Below are positions 44,301-55,282 of a stretch of 64,000 nucleotides of DNA, piece after piece. The stretch comes from Ypsolopha sequella (taxonomy: Eukaryota; Arthropoda; Insecta; Lepidoptera; Ypsolophidae). Position numbers and translations under genes: made by a program. Numbering within the stretch: the first letter of the stretch is position 1; each line of letters starts with the position of its first letter. Where the stretch lies: the NCBI GenBank assembly GCA_934047225.1, contig CAKOHE010000038.1:1-64000 (forward strand), in the 5' to 3' direction. The notes under the pieces are model-generated. The model searched no databases, was not told the origin of the DNA, and saw only the letters and a list, made by a program, of their open reading frames with translations.

Positions 44301-44991
44301 GTACGTATAACTGAGTTGGGGCAGTCTGCCGCCGTTTTAGGGTTCCCTCTACGGATTTGAAGTTTCCCTCTAACAATATCTCAAAAAAGATTATGGCTGT
44401 ACCAATTTGGTTTTTATTTGTTCACCACTTGAACTTTTATTTTGTTTTCGTGTTCGCAAGTTGGTAACGTCTAGGGTTGTCATTGCCATCCGTCCGGATT
44501 TGTCCGGACTTTTGGCGATCCGTCTAGACTCTAGACTTTGACCGGCTTTTTAAATTTTCCGGTTTTTTGGCTTAGATGGAATAAATGTTTCATGTTCGCA
44601 TTAAATTACTTTAAAATGAAACATAATTAAAGTGTTAAAATCAGTCTTCAATCTTTATTACACTAAACTGGTTCAACTGGTTAATCAATAGCTTTATTTG
44701 GTATTTTAACATTTTTACACACAACTAACAACTAGTGAGTAATAAAAATACCAAATAGGTCTCCACTCAGCATGTGTCATGAGCATGTCTTGCGCCATGA
44801 CGCTGATTTTTAGTGAATGCCTATATTAGTCATATATACATATATATTTAAAAAAAAACCATCTTAACTTATAAATTTGACAGTAGAATTGACTTAATGG
44901 CTACCTATAAATTACTACATCTAGCTTTAAATATTTCAGCCAATATTATTTTTAATTCTTTCTAATGCCTATTCTTCTTGTAAATGTAATA

Positions 44992-45312
44992 GTAGTTTAT
45001 GCAACAAGGGCAAAAATAAATAAATTATACGTAACCGAGTAATTTATTGCTCTTACGCCCGTGTATCATACTACGTTTTTCAATGCATAGTGTGAGGAAA
45101 TACAACAAATATAATCTAGTGAACTTTAAATTATGATTGGCTCAAAAGAACTGTATTCAGAGCCGTTAAACAGTGGAAAAAGTACAACATTTATGGTACA
45201 CAGGAAAACTTGTAGGTTAGCCCACTTTTCGTAAATAAATAAAAAAAAAAATAAAGCCCTAGGGCAAATTAGTCGACTTTCTGTTCGGTTTTGTGGACTT
45301 GCACTGAAAAAT
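44992..45312 (-). mobile_element. Two-hairpin dispersed repeat, copy 4 (inverted)
   Basis: Inverted relative of 20914-21272: tagtagtttatgcaacaagg, gcgtaagagcaataaatta-type blocks, and the aaaataaagccctagggcaa block. More diverged than the others. The 44301-44991 stretch before it is Twinkle intron or flank with no recognised feature. Confidence 0.65.
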
Positions 45313-45421
45313 ATATTTATACGTTTCTGCCCACTAGCAATGGCTTTAAAAACATGCCACATTGTAGAGATTTCTTATTTTTGAATAATGGCATTAGGTT
45401 TCAATAGCAAAGTTGTGTTAC

Positions 45422-45528
45422 TTTATGCATTACGTTACGTTACAACACAATATTCTTTATGCATTACGTTACGTTACAACACAATATTCTTTATGCATTA
45501 CGTTACGTTACAACACAATATTCTTTAT
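45422..45528. repeat. 34-bp tandem repeat, three copies
   Basis: Unit tttatgcattacgttacgtt followed by acaacacaatattc, three perfect copies and a partial fourth. It creates spurious open frames on the plus strand. Confidence 0.95.
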
Positions 45529-45720
45529 CCATCCATCCATCAGCCTAGTTCGTCCACTGCTGGACATAAGTCTTTCCAGGACTTTGCCACCCCCGGCGGT
45601 CATCCTGGAAGAATTGCCCATACTCACACACGCTGGGCAGGCGAGTTGGTGAGCGTGGTGCTGGAACCCTCGCACCAGTGAAGCCGCTGCCCGTCACCAG
45701 TCTGTTCCATATAAAGCCCG
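45529..45720 (-). mobile_element. LINE/SINE 3' end (minus strand)
   Basis: atccatccatccatcagcct followed by gtccactgctggacataagt is the inverted 3' end of the LINE family seen at 19615-19770. The 45721-45885 sequence up to the BEL element has no recognised feature. Confidence 0.6.
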
Positions 45721-45885
45721 GCTATTAGGGATTGATATACCACCATCCATCTCATCTGTCCCAGGCATGATGGGCCTCCTGGTTTTTTGCCTGTGAGCTG
45801 TCCTCTTACTCTCCCCCGAATTACTTCGAGGGGGTCTCCAAGTAAGGTGGTGATGGTGGTTTGTTTGTTTATTAGCTCACAACTC

Positions 45886-46679
45886 TGTCGCGAATAGCGA
45901 AATGTGAGTGATTTGTAAAGTATTTATTTGAACAAGCTCGTATGAGATTGATAGGTTGGTGTAGAAAACGGAACACGACTGTAAAATGAGGGAGAGAGAA
46001 AAAAGATGAGAGCGAGAGAGAGGATAACAAGATGGCGGGAAGGCCGGAGTAAGAGTTGAGAGTTCTGAGGAATATTGAGGTAAGATGTAAGATTTCAGTA
46101 AGATTGATGGTGGTCGTGACCAGCCGGGTTTAAGAACCTTAATTGTGTTCTATAACCCGGTGGCAGGACACACGATGAGAAAAGATTCAGGAGGCAGCGG
46201 ATGGTTGTAAGGGGTGTGATGGAGACCATCTTGGGAACGAGAGGTTCCCATGCATAAGAGTATAAGAGACATTCGAAGGGGGCCATTTAGATGGTCTGAT
46301 CCTAGAATGTAGCTATTATTCGAAGGAGGCCCTTGGGGTCCGATTACCTGAGAATATAGCTGAAGATAAGAGTACACAAAGATCATCAAGTTTGCGTCAC
46401 TTCAACATCGCTGCACGGCGTCTTCAAGACACAGAGCATCGGAGACCTACACTACCTAGCTACGGGACCTGCACGACGTGACAACGGGTCTTCATCTTCG
46501 ACTTTCTCTTCAGCAACGAGCTGTTGTCGCGTGTGGAGGTAAGGTTATGTTACTTATGTTAGGTATACCAAGAGTAAGTATTGGTGTCAGTTCTCTAGTT
46601 ACGAGTACAGGATGATTTAGTTTTTCATGAACGTATATGAACCCCAGGCGTATATCAATTCGCTAAAGTATTTGCGACA
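45886..46679 (+). mobile_element. 5' LTR of element B
   Basis: Starts TGTCGCGAATAGCGAAATG and ends ATTTGCGACA, followed at once by the primer site. Preceded by AACTC. Short minus-strand open frames (63 and 79 codons) occur in both LTRs and are not credible genes. Confidence 0.97.
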
Positions 46680-46698
46680 TGGTGGAGATGCTGGGATA
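46680..46698 (+). promoter_or_regulatory. tRNA-Ala primer binding site of element B
   Basis: tggtggagatgctgggata abuts the LTR and pairs with the 3' end of tRNA-Ala. Element A shares the first 17 bases. Confidence 0.9.
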
Positions 46699-48595
46699 TA
46701 CGATTGTCATTTCATGATTGTAGTGAGTTTGGCTACCTATTTAGACAATGAAATGATGACACATGAGAGACTGCGAAGGCGTCTAGAGATAGCTTTGCAT
46801 CATGGATGTGGTCAGGACGCATGAAATGGGACCTGAGTCAAGCCACTAAGAGTTTCTCAACAGCGGACAACATGCATTTCAATGAAATGCATATTTGTTT
46901 GTGCCCTAAAGTTAAACCGTTTAAAAGGTTTGGACTAGGTAATAAATGGATGTTAGACTTGTTTGTAACATGTAAGTTATTGGGTCATGTTACCCATTGG
47001 GTAATACCCAATAAATTGTGGTTTATTTGATGATAATTACCTATGTAGGTATCAACACCTTTTTTCATTTTTACAAAATTTACGTCACGTTCCGAGTTGA
47101 AATTATGGTCATCGGCTTCACACGCTTACGAAAAACAAGCCTTCGTAGCAACTCTGAGCTATCTTTTCAGTGAACGTATATGTTTATTATGGGATGGGTC
47201 TATCTCTTTAGCGACTAAGACAACAGGCCAACACCCTCAGAGAGATCCTCAAGTAATACAGTGACTAAAATTGCATAATAAAATAAAAATCTTCAGACTT
47301 GGCTGTATGGGCTAAGTTCCATTTGCCTTCTCACTAACATGAACAGAAAAAGAAAAATGGCGACCATAGACAACGATTAGGGTTGTACCTTTCGTTTTTT
47401 GATATCGATTTCGAGTAAAATCGAAAAGTTAAGATTTGGCTATGTTTACCGAAAATTTTTTGTGCACGTAAGAGAGAGTGAATCGAAATTTTCGGGTAAG
47501 ATGTGTAGCCTGTATTATGAGAAGAAAAGATAAAGCCGTGATATGGGCAAAGAGCCCGCGGCCGAGAGCGAGATGGGTTGCGGCCCAATATCTAAATTAA
47601 GAATTAGTGAGGATGTGACCCTCAATCAAGACGAGAGTAACCGTGACATGGGCAAAGAGCCCGCGGTTCAGAGAATGATGGGTTGTGGCCCGCATTCTGT
47701 GTAAGAGAGTCAATTGAAATAAAAGAGTTTATGTTATATGAAAATGAAAAAGTAGGATTTTATGTAAAATACTAGAAATAAATTTAACAAAGAGTAACGA
47801 ACAGTCAAGAGTACTGTTCTGTTATTAAAGATTTAAAGTGATAAGAGTATGCAAGAGAATATTGAATGATGATTTATGTCATATTAGGATTAATTAATTG
47901 GAAATTTGTCTGTTTTGCATTCGCCACCTAGGCGTGAACGTAAAATTAAAAAGTTCAGAAAAAGTAGAATTTCCTTACTAAAGTTGAGTCAAGCAAGAGC
48001 ATTGTTTCGAAATATGTTCGAAATATTCGGTCGAGACGGTACGTGGTACACACTATAATACTATTGTTTGTTTCATTTCACTTGTTTGTGATAATTGGAA
48101 AATTGAGTTAAGAAAGAATATTGTCGAACTAATTTCTTTGAAGTTCAAGTATTTAAACGAACTTATTTGATTAAAGTCAGTTCAATACTATTTTGTGGTT
48201 GAGGAAATTAAATTAATCATACACATATGTGAAGAAATAACACGAAATTGATGAAATTTTTGCCAGGCAAATGGCGGGTGACGCCACAAGCCGGTAAGTT
48301 TTATTTTGTTATTATAGTCAAAGTACTTACTGACGAAAGACGAAACAGTAAAATATTGTAATGATGGTACAAGATACAAGAAATTCATATACCGAGCATA
48401 GTGGAGTTTTAGTAATTTCACGGTTTTGATTGTTTTGATGAACGACGTCGATTGAGGCGCAATTTTCTTTATTTGTAAAAAATCATATGTTGTTTACTTA
48501 CAGATTGGTTAGTACTTGTTAAAGATACTTACCGGAACGGTATAAACTAAGACTACTTATAAAATATAAAGAGCATTGCAACTAATTCAGGAACA
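46699..48595 (+). other. Leader of element B
   Basis: About 1.9 kb between primer site and gag ATG without a credible gene. Two copies of a 52-bp block at 47536-47587 and 47641-47692 are listed separately. The rest is AT-rich. Confidence 0.7.
47536..47692 (+). repeat. Repeated stem-loop block in the leader of element B
   Basis: Two similar 52-bp blocks, 105 bp apart (47536-47587, 47641-47692). Each holds the perfect stem GGGC-AAAGA-GCCC followed by gcgg and atgggttg.ggcc. The position, downstream of the primer site and upstream of gag, is where retroviral packaging and dimer signals lie; that role is inferred only. Confidence 0.75.
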
Positions 48596-51500
48596 ATGGG
48601 TGATCTAGCATGCATGCGGCTGCAGATCATCAAAGATCAAGTCCAGGGACAGTACCAAAAATGTCAAAACTACCTGACAGATTTGCGATCAGGATTAACT
48701 CCAGTGTACGAAGTTAGTCTAGCTAACAAAATACTGAAATTGAAAAATGAACGTTTCATCTCAGAAATGCATTTGCTGGTAGAGAAAGGATACATAACTT
48801 CTGTAGACATTGAAGAAAACACTGTTTTGCAGATGAATTGTGAAGTATTATGTCTAGAGATAACAGAGGAGACCAATAAGGTAAATAATGTAAGAAATGA
48901 AATCCAATCTAATGACAATTCGACAAGCAAACTACCGCAGCTACATTTAAGAAAATTCCATGGTGAAGTTCTGAAATGGTCTGAATTCTGGGACAGATTT
49001 AATTCGAGTGTCCATTCGAAACCCCTTAAAAATGTTGATAAATTTGCATATTTACAAACATGCCTTGAAGGTGAAGCTAGAGAGTGCATTGAAGGTTTTC
49101 AAACGACAGACCGTAATTATGAAATTGCAATTAACACACTGCACAACAAATTTGGTAAGAAATCTCTAGTAATTGATGCCCACTACAAAGAACTGTTCAC
49201 TCTTCAATGGAAGGATAATCGACGATTACTAAATGACATTGAGCGTCATCTAAGGATTTTGCAATCTCTTGGTGAAGACACGACTGGAGCACACCTTCGC
49301 ACTTTAATAATTGAAAAATTTCCTGATGACATTAAAAGAGAACTACGCTTAAAGATGAGTCCTGAAGAAGAATCCATCGATAACATTCGTAAACAGTTAG
49401 ATCATATTATTAGTGCGAGAGCGATAGCACCTAATGCATCAAAGGAAGTACCTACATCCTTTTCAACTGAAACACTACATTTAACAGAAACAAGACAAAG
49501 ACCTTATAGAAAATTTGATAACCAGAATAAGAACCAGCGATTTTCAAAGCCTAAAGTGGAATATCAAGATAGAAACATGAACAGAAAGCGAAAACGTCAA
49601 CTAGATGAGGGACCGGATGCTAAGAAACTGATAAGATCATGTATATTTTGTGGCGCACAACACTACAATGATGATTGTAAAAGGGCTAACACTCTTGAAG
49701 AAAGAAAGAAGATACTAGGTAAAAGATGCTATGTTTGCTTCAGACTTGGTCATCATGTCTCACGCTGCCAGGTGAGTAAGAAATGTTTCTATTGCAAGGA
49801 AAAACATAACAGAGCGCTGTGTCCGACTAAGTTCGAAGCATGTAAAACCTTACAAGTGCATGATCATAACTGTGAGTGTGGTAATAGTTCACAGAGGACT
49901 GTGGTACAGACTGCAGTAGCTAAAGCTATAGGAAGAGATAAAAAACAGTATGACTGTCGAATTTTATTGGATTGCGGTTCACAAAGAAGTTATGTGACTA
50001 AAAAATTTGCTACCCTGTTGAACCTGGAGGAGATGGAAGAAAATAATTTATTAGTCTATACATTTGGCTCTAACAGACCCAAGGAGATTCATACAAAGTT
50101 AGTGAAGATCGACATTTATACAAAGAGAGATACAAAGATAATTATAGAAGCTAATACTATACCATATATTACCAACAAAATTGACAACACATGGATGAAC
50201 ATTGAACCAAGACATCTGCTGTTAGCCGATGATAATTCATCATCCAAGATTGACATATTGATTGGAAATGATTACTACCATTCATTGATGAAAGATGACA
50301 AACGAATAGCTTTGCAAGAAAATTTATATTTGATCAATTCAGAGTTTGGATGGATTATTTCTGGAAGAATTCCTATAGATATGGATCAACCAATTTCTGT
50401 ATTGACTTATGTTCAGTCAAAATCTAAAACATGTAAGAATTATTTCTCAAAACCAGACCTTCCATTGCAGGATCATAATCTGAGCTTGTTATGGGATTTA
50501 GAGACCATAGGCATAAAAGATGCACCAACATCTGTTCAAGAAGAGGCAGTTAAGATTTTCAATGAGAGTATTCAATATAAGGACAATAGATATTGGGTCA
50601 AGTGGCCATGGGCAAATTCCTCTGCAGACCTCCCTAACAATTATGGTTTAGCTATTGGACGCTTGGCGAGCCTGATCAAACGGACTGAACTTGACATATT
50701 AGAAAAGTACAAGAGAGTTATAGAAGACCAAGAACATTTGGGAATTGTAGAAAGAGTGGAGAATCATACCACACCTCAAGACCACCCAGTACATTATCTA
50801 CCCCATCATTATGTTATTAAGAAAGAGGGTACAACTGATCTTAGAATTGTGTATGATGCTTCGGCAAAGCCAAATGGAATGTACCACAGCCTGAATGAAC
50901 TGCTGTACAAAGGACCTCTACATTTAGAAGTGGAAATCAGCAATCAATATCTCTGGACAGATAGTCAGATTGTCATAAGCTGGCTAAAATCAAAGAAATT
51001 ACTACCACCTTTCATAGCCAGAAGAGTACAAGAGATTAAAAAACAAACTGATGTTAAAGTTTTGTATGTTGAGACGAAGAATAACCCAGCAGATATTGCT
51101 ACAAGGACAGAAATTCACAAGAGAAGACAGGAATGGTTTTATGGTCCAAAATTTCTGTATGAGAAACATTCGCACAGTGACAATTGGTCATTAACTCAAA
51201 ATTTTTGCGTAGGGGAGGGTCTGACAGAGTCAGATATGGAACCTGTTGAAACTAAAGAAAATATAGAAGAAGAAATAAGAATAGACACAACAAATGAAGA
51301 TATGGAAAAAGAAGAGACGACAAGTAAAAATGATGAGATAGAACAAACGTTTCAAGACGAAAGTATAAATGAGATTAAAAATATAAAGAAGTTACAAGAA
51401 GAATACTTCTCTAAGGAAGTAGCCGGACAAGAGACAAATCTCAGTAGGTCTTTAGGTTTATTCAAAGATTCAGATGGCTTACTTAGATGTAAAGGCCGTA

Positions 51501-52879
51501 CCACATATGCTAGTTGGTCATACAATCAAAAGTTTCCAATACTTTTGCCGAAGCACTCAGCATTTACAGATGGTGTAATAAAGAAATCTCACAAAGACAA
51601 TTACCACGTGGGTACTGCTCATACACTCAGCATAGTAAGACAGAGATTTTGGATTCCTCATGGAAGAGCAAAAGTAAAAAGTATTCTGAGTAAGTGTCCA
51701 GAGTGCAAGAAGCACGGAGGGGGACCATACAAACTTCCAAACATAGCACCACTACCACAAGAAAGAGTAAACTACCATAAAGCATTCACTTATATTGGTT
51801 TGGATTATCTAGGACCACTTTTGGTGTCTGACGATACAGAAAAGACAGAAAAAAGGTGGGTATGTCTTTATACCTGCCTGGCTGTTAGGGCAATACATTT
51901 AGAAGTGGTAAAGGATCTTACGTCAGAGGAGTGCCTAATGGCATTAAGAAGATTCATGGCAAATAGAGGTGTTCCAACATTAATTACATCTGACAATGCG
52001 TCACAGTTTAAGCTTACTGCGGATTTGCTGAAGAGTCCATATTGCCTAGAAAACAAGATCCAGTGGAAATTTATTCCAGAACTTGCACCTTGGCACGGCG
52101 GCTTCTATGAAAGATTAGTCGGTTTAGTGAAGCACTGCCTGAAGCGAACTATAGACAAGAATTTGTTAAGAGATAGCCAACTGTGTACAGTTATCAAAGA
52201 GATAGAGTCCATATTAAACAGAAGACCATTAACATATGTTGGCTCAGAACCAGAACATATTATAAGACCTGTAGATTTTCTATGCCATAATGATTGCATC
52301 ATGATACCTTCAGAAACGCCATATTTTAATATTGAGGATTCAAGTGCAAAGACGTCTTTGATTGAAGGATGGAAGAGAGGGCAAAATATATTGAACGATT
52401 TCATAAAGATGTTTGTAAGCCAATACTTGGCTGAAATAAGAAATAGAAAACAATTGGAACTCAAACAGCATAGAATAGTTGCTAATCAAATTCCAAGAGT
52501 TGGTGAAATTGTGCAAATAAAGGGTGACACAAACAACAGATGTTTGTGGAAGACAGGAAAAATAACCGCACTAATTAAAAGTAAAGATAATGAAATAAGA
52601 GTAGCTCGAGTAAAGGTAGGAGACCAAGAGTTTACAAGATCCATTGGACATTTATACCCATTAGAGATTATGGAAGAGAATTGTCATGAACAAGAGGAGA
52701 TAGCGGTAGATAACACTGAGAATGAGACTGTAGGAGATACAAATAATAAGACAAAAACAGACAATACGACGAAAATGGATGACAAGATGAGACAAATAGA
52801 AACAGGAAACAGAAAGAGAAAAACTGCTATGCAAGCTAGAGAAAAGTTTAAGGAGTGGTCTAAAGTGTTGTTTAATTAA
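48596..52879 (+). CDS. BEL/Pao Gag-Pol polyprotein with in-frame loss of the RT core (element B)
   Basis: 1427 residues from ATG 48596. Gag domain about 110-270 (LRKFHGEVLKWSEFWDRF); zinc knuckles from residue 349 (CIFCGAQHYNDDC, CYVCFRLGHHVSRC, CFYCKEKHNRALC); protease active site DCGS at 459; pre-RT region and RT fingers (DLRIVYDASAK at 749) to LYKGP at about 774. The frame then passes directly into late RNase H (LWTDSQIVISWLKSKKLLPP). Missing between them are all RT catalytic Asp motifs including the YVDD-type box, the thumb, and the first RNase H acidic residues, several hundred residues by comparison with 1864-2873. Integrase follows intact: HHCC finger, then Asp 1070, Asp 1133 and Glu 1172, and the C-terminal domain. 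No stop or frameshift anywhere. Confidence 0.95.
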   Translation: MGDLACMRLQIIKDQVQGQYQKCQNYLTDLRSGLTPVYEVSLANKILKLKNERFISEMHLLVEKGYITSVDIEENTVLQMNCEVLCLEITEETNKVNNVRNEIQSNDNSTSKLPQLHLRKFHGEVLKWSEFWDRFNSSVHSKPLKNVDKFAYLQTCLEGEARECIEGFQTTDRNYEIAINTLHNKFGKKSLVIDAHYKELFTLQWKDNRRLLNDIERHLRILQSLGEDTTGAHLRTLIIEKFPDDIKRELRLKMSPEEESIDNIRKQLDHIISARAIAPNASKEVPTSFSTETLHLTETRQRPYRKFDNQNKNQRFSKPKVEYQDRNMNRKRKRQLDEGPDAKKLIRSCIFCGAQHYNDDCKRANTLEERKKILGKRCYVCFRLGHHVSRCQVSKKCFYCKEKHNRALCPTKFEACKTLQVHDHNCECGNSSQRTVVQTAVAKAIGRDKKQYDCRILLDCGSQRSYVTKKFATLLNLEEMEENNLLVYTFGSNRPKEIHTKLVKIDIYTKRDTKIIIEANTIPYITNKIDNTWMNIEPRHLLLADDNSSSKIDILIGNDYYHSLMKDDKRIALQENLYLINSEFGWIISGRIPIDMDQPISVLTYVQSKSKTCKNYFSKPDLPLQDHNLSLLWDLETIGIKDAPTSVQEEAVKIFNESIQYKDNRYWVKWPWANSSADLPNNYGLAIGRLASLIKRTELDILEKYKRVIEDQEHLGIVERVENHTTPQDHPVHYLPHHYVIKKEGTTDLRIVYDASAKPNGMYHSLNELLYKGPLHLEVEISNQYLWTDSQIVISWLKSKKLLPPFIARRVQEIKKQTDVKVLYVETKNNPADIATRTEIHKRRQEWFYGPKFLYEKHSHSDNWSLTQNFCVGEGLTESDMEPVETKENIEEEIRIDTTNEDMEKEETTSKNDEIEQTFQDESINEIKNIKKLQEEYFSKEVAGQETNLSRSLGLFKDSDGLLRCKGRTTYASWSYNQKFPILLPKHSAFTDGVIKKSHKDNYHVGTAHTLSIVRQRFWIPHGRAKVKSILSKCPECKKHGGGPYKLPNIAPLPQERVNYHKAFTYIGLDYLGPLLVSDDTEKTEKRWVCLYTCLAVRAIHLEVVKDLTSEECLMALRRFMANRGVPTLITSDNASQFKLTADLLKSPYCLENKIQWKFIPELAPWHGGFYERLVGLVKHCLKRTIDKNLLRDSQLCTVIKEIESILNRRPLTYVGSEPEHIIRPVDFLCHNDCIMIPSETPYFNIEDSSAKTSLIEGWKRGQNILNDFIKMFVSQYLAEIRNRKQLELKQHRIVANQIPRVGEIVQIKGDTNNRCLWKTGKITALIKSKDNEIRVARVKVGDQEFTRSIGHLYPLEIMEENCHEQEEIAVDNTENETVGDTNNKTKTDNTTKMDDKMRQIETGNRKRKTAMQAREKFKEWSKVLFN

Positions 52880-53023
52880 GAAGTGGACTAAAGTTTGATT
52901 AATACTTTGTAATTCTCTAAATAAATAGGAATTTTGGTACAAACTCACTGACTTTACTTTATGATATTATCTATAGATATGATTTTAAAGATTCATTGAC
53001 ACCATGTGGCTGATGACCTTTCT

Positions 53024-53037
53024 CGAAGGGCCGGGAG
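53024..53037 (+). promoter_or_regulatory. Polypurine tract of element B
   Basis: cgaagggccgggag directly before the 3' LTR; the purine-rich RNA here primes plus-strand DNA synthesis in LTR elements. It has two interrupting C bases. Confidence 0.6.
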
Positions 53038-53831
53038 TGTCGCGAATAGCGAAATGTGAGTGATTTGTAAAGTATTTATTTGAACAAGCTCGTATGAGAT
53101 TGATAGGTTGGTGTAGAAAACGGAACACGACTGTAAAATGAGGGAGAGAGAAAAAAGATGAGAGCGAGAGAGAGGATAACAAGATGGCGGGAAGGCCGGA
53201 GTAAGAGTTGAGAGTTCTGAGGAATATTGAGGTAAGATGTAAGATTTCAGTAAGATTGATGGTGGTCGTGACCAGCCGGGTTTAAGAACCTTAATTGTGT
53301 TCTATAACCCGGTGGCAGGACACACGATGAGAAAAGATTCAGGAGGCAGCGGATGGTTGTAAGGGGTGTGATGGAGACCATCTTGGGAACGAGAGGTTCC
53401 CATGCATAAGAGTATAAGAGACATTCGAAGGGGGCCATTTAGATGGTCTGATCCTAGAATGTAGCTATTATTCGAAGGAGGCCCTTGGGGTCCGATTACC
53501 TGAGAATATAGCTGAAGATAAGAGTACACAAAGATCATCAAGTTTGCGTCACTTCAACATCGCTGCACGGCGTCTTCAAGACACAGAGCATCGGAGACCT
53601 ACACTACCTAGCTACGGGACCTGCACGACGTGACAACGGGTCTTCATCTTCGACTTTCTCTTCAGCAACGAGCTGTTGTCGCGTGTGGAGGTAAGGTTAT
53701 GTTACTTATGTTAGGTATACCAAGAGTAAGTATTGGTGTCAGTTCTCTAGTTACGAGTACAGGATGATTTAGTTTTTCATGAACGTATATGAACCCCAGG
53801 CGTATATCAATTCGCTAAAGTATTTGCGACA
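53038..53831 (+). mobile_element. 3' LTR of element B
   Basis: Same 794-bp sequence as 45886-46679 by eye; followed by the second AACTC. Confidence 0.97.
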
Positions 53832-53939
53832 AACTCTGCAACTTGTCAAAGAATTGCGTAAACATTCAAAGAAGCATCGCATCTACGAAATATCCAACAT
53901 TAGTGAATCTCTGACGAAATTGGTCTCAATTAGTAGAGT

Positions 53940-54125
53940 TGTGTAGTATGGCGGCACGTCTACACGTTTGCCGCATTCCTTTTAGATATGAATAATCACG
54001 TATAATTAAGTATAAATAAGGATTCATCTTTCGTCAATATATATTACATACCTTACCATCAACCTAGCAGTAACTATTTATTATATACCGCCCCCAAATT
54101 TGTGACCCCGACGTGATGTCGGATT
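53940..54125 (+). mobile_element. Possible Ty3/gypsy LTR end with primer site
   Basis: The stretch ending ataccgcccccaaatttgtg and accccgacgtgatgtcgg resembles the LTR/primer-site junction of some insect Ty3/gypsy elements as I recall them. No second LTR or coding region is seen, so this is weak. Nothing is recognised at 54126-54408. Confidence 0.3.
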
Positions 54126-54408
54126 ACTAATTGAATGGAAACTAATTTGATACAGTGGATAGAGGAGACACGAAAATATGAAAGAGCTACGAAAATATTC
54201 TATTAGAATATAGTGTAGGTCTTTTATTTAAACTTCTTTTTATGATTACGATTATCTTAGTATTTTGCTGAGGGTATATTATAAGACAAAAAAATAATTT
54301 TAGGATTCCCTAAAAAAACGGAAACCTTTTATAGTGAAGCCTGTTTGTTTGTTTGTTCAATTTGGAGCTGCTAGGCTAATTGAGTTAATATTTGGCGTGT
54401 ACGTAAAC

Positions 54409-55015
54409 AAAAAACCGGTCAAGTGGGAGTCAGATTCACGTACCTAGGGTTCCATATCGTGGATGAAAATTTAATTTTGTATTTTTTTTTCTTAACCGCT
54501 ATATTTTTATGTAATCTTTTTCGGTCTACAAGTTTTGGAGATAAGGGGGAGATGCATTTTTTGTGGTTTTACGAGGATTTCTCGAAATAGATGCAAGTAA
54601 ATATAATCAAGCTATATATTTTTACAATTAAATCTTTAATACCTACAATTTGATACCCATATTGTATTTTTATAAAATAAACTTATTATTTGTTTTACTT
54701 TTTTTTATATTTCACATTTGTGTTAAACTTTTTTCATATATAATAACTATAGTTTTCCAATAACTAACCAGTTAATCTCTAATTGACATTTTTTCATATT
54801 TTTTTGTCAACTAGTTACGGAGATAAAGGGGGGGACATACATTATTTTGTAGTTTTTTAATGCTTTGTCGAAACTAGTGCTAGTAAATATATTAAAAGTA
54901 TATATTTTAACAATTAGCTCTTTAATGTCTACAATTAGATACCCATACTGTGTTTTAAGGATAATATTTTTATTTTTCTCTCTTTTATTTTGAAAATAGT
55001 TAAAATGTAGTTTAT
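54409..55015 (+). mobile_element. Partial 'ggtcaagtgcgagtc' family element
   Basis: Starts aaaaaaccggtcaagtggga and repeats the same internal blocks as 24613-25363 twice (near 54548 and 54845: ttttgt.gtttt.c.aggattt.tcgaaatagatg). The right inverted end is missing, cut by or next to the 55021 hairpin. Confidence 0.65.
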
Positions 55016-55020
55016 ATATA

Positions 55021-55282
55021 CAAGGTGACTTTTTGATCATCGTCCAAATTCATACTGGAGGCTTGATAAGTGATCAATATCTTGGATCCCAAACAATTTT
55101 TGTAAAATTTGTAAAATTAAATTTCGACTTCCCATAGAAATTCACTTCCAGTTCCGAGTAAATCACTATGGGGAGTCGAAATTTCATTTTACGAATTTTA
55201 CAAAAATTGTTATTGATCAATGATATTGATCACTTACCAAGCCACCAGTATGAATTTGGACGATGATCAAAAAGTCACCTTG
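55021..55282. mobile_element. Near-perfect hairpin MITE
   Basis: 262 bp; arms starting caaggtgactttttgatcat and its inverted partner pair for about 120 bp with few mismatches. Both sides are tatata-rich. No coding capacity. Confidence 0.85.

Larger units (their letters stand above)
45886..53831 (+). mobile_element. BEL/Pao LTR retrotransposon B, recent, RT-deleted
   Basis: 7946 bp. LTRs 45886-46679 and 53038-53831 are both 794 bp and look identical by eye. The target duplication AACTC flanks it (45881-45885, 53832-53836). Primer site for tRNA-Ala at 46680, leader 46700-48595, a single Gag-Pol frame 48596-52879, purine tract before the 3' LTR. The polyprotein lacks the RT core, so the copy cannot reverse-transcribe itself; equal LTRs mean it inserted recently, presumably with RT from a relative. 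It lies in the sense direction downstream of Twinkle exon 5. Confidence 0.97.

Noticed and set aside
45388..45681. Plus-strand frames with repeated MHYVTLQHNILY-type residues
   Set aside because: Produced by a 34-bp tandem repeat and a LINE 3' end.
46095..46389. Small minus-strand open frames present twice (also 53247-53541)
   Set aside because: They are shared only because both LTRs of element B have the same sequence; antisense to the element and without a known motif.
48670..49089. 139-codon minus-strand frame under gag of element B
   Set aside because: Antisense shadow of the Gag-Pol frame without a recognisable domain.
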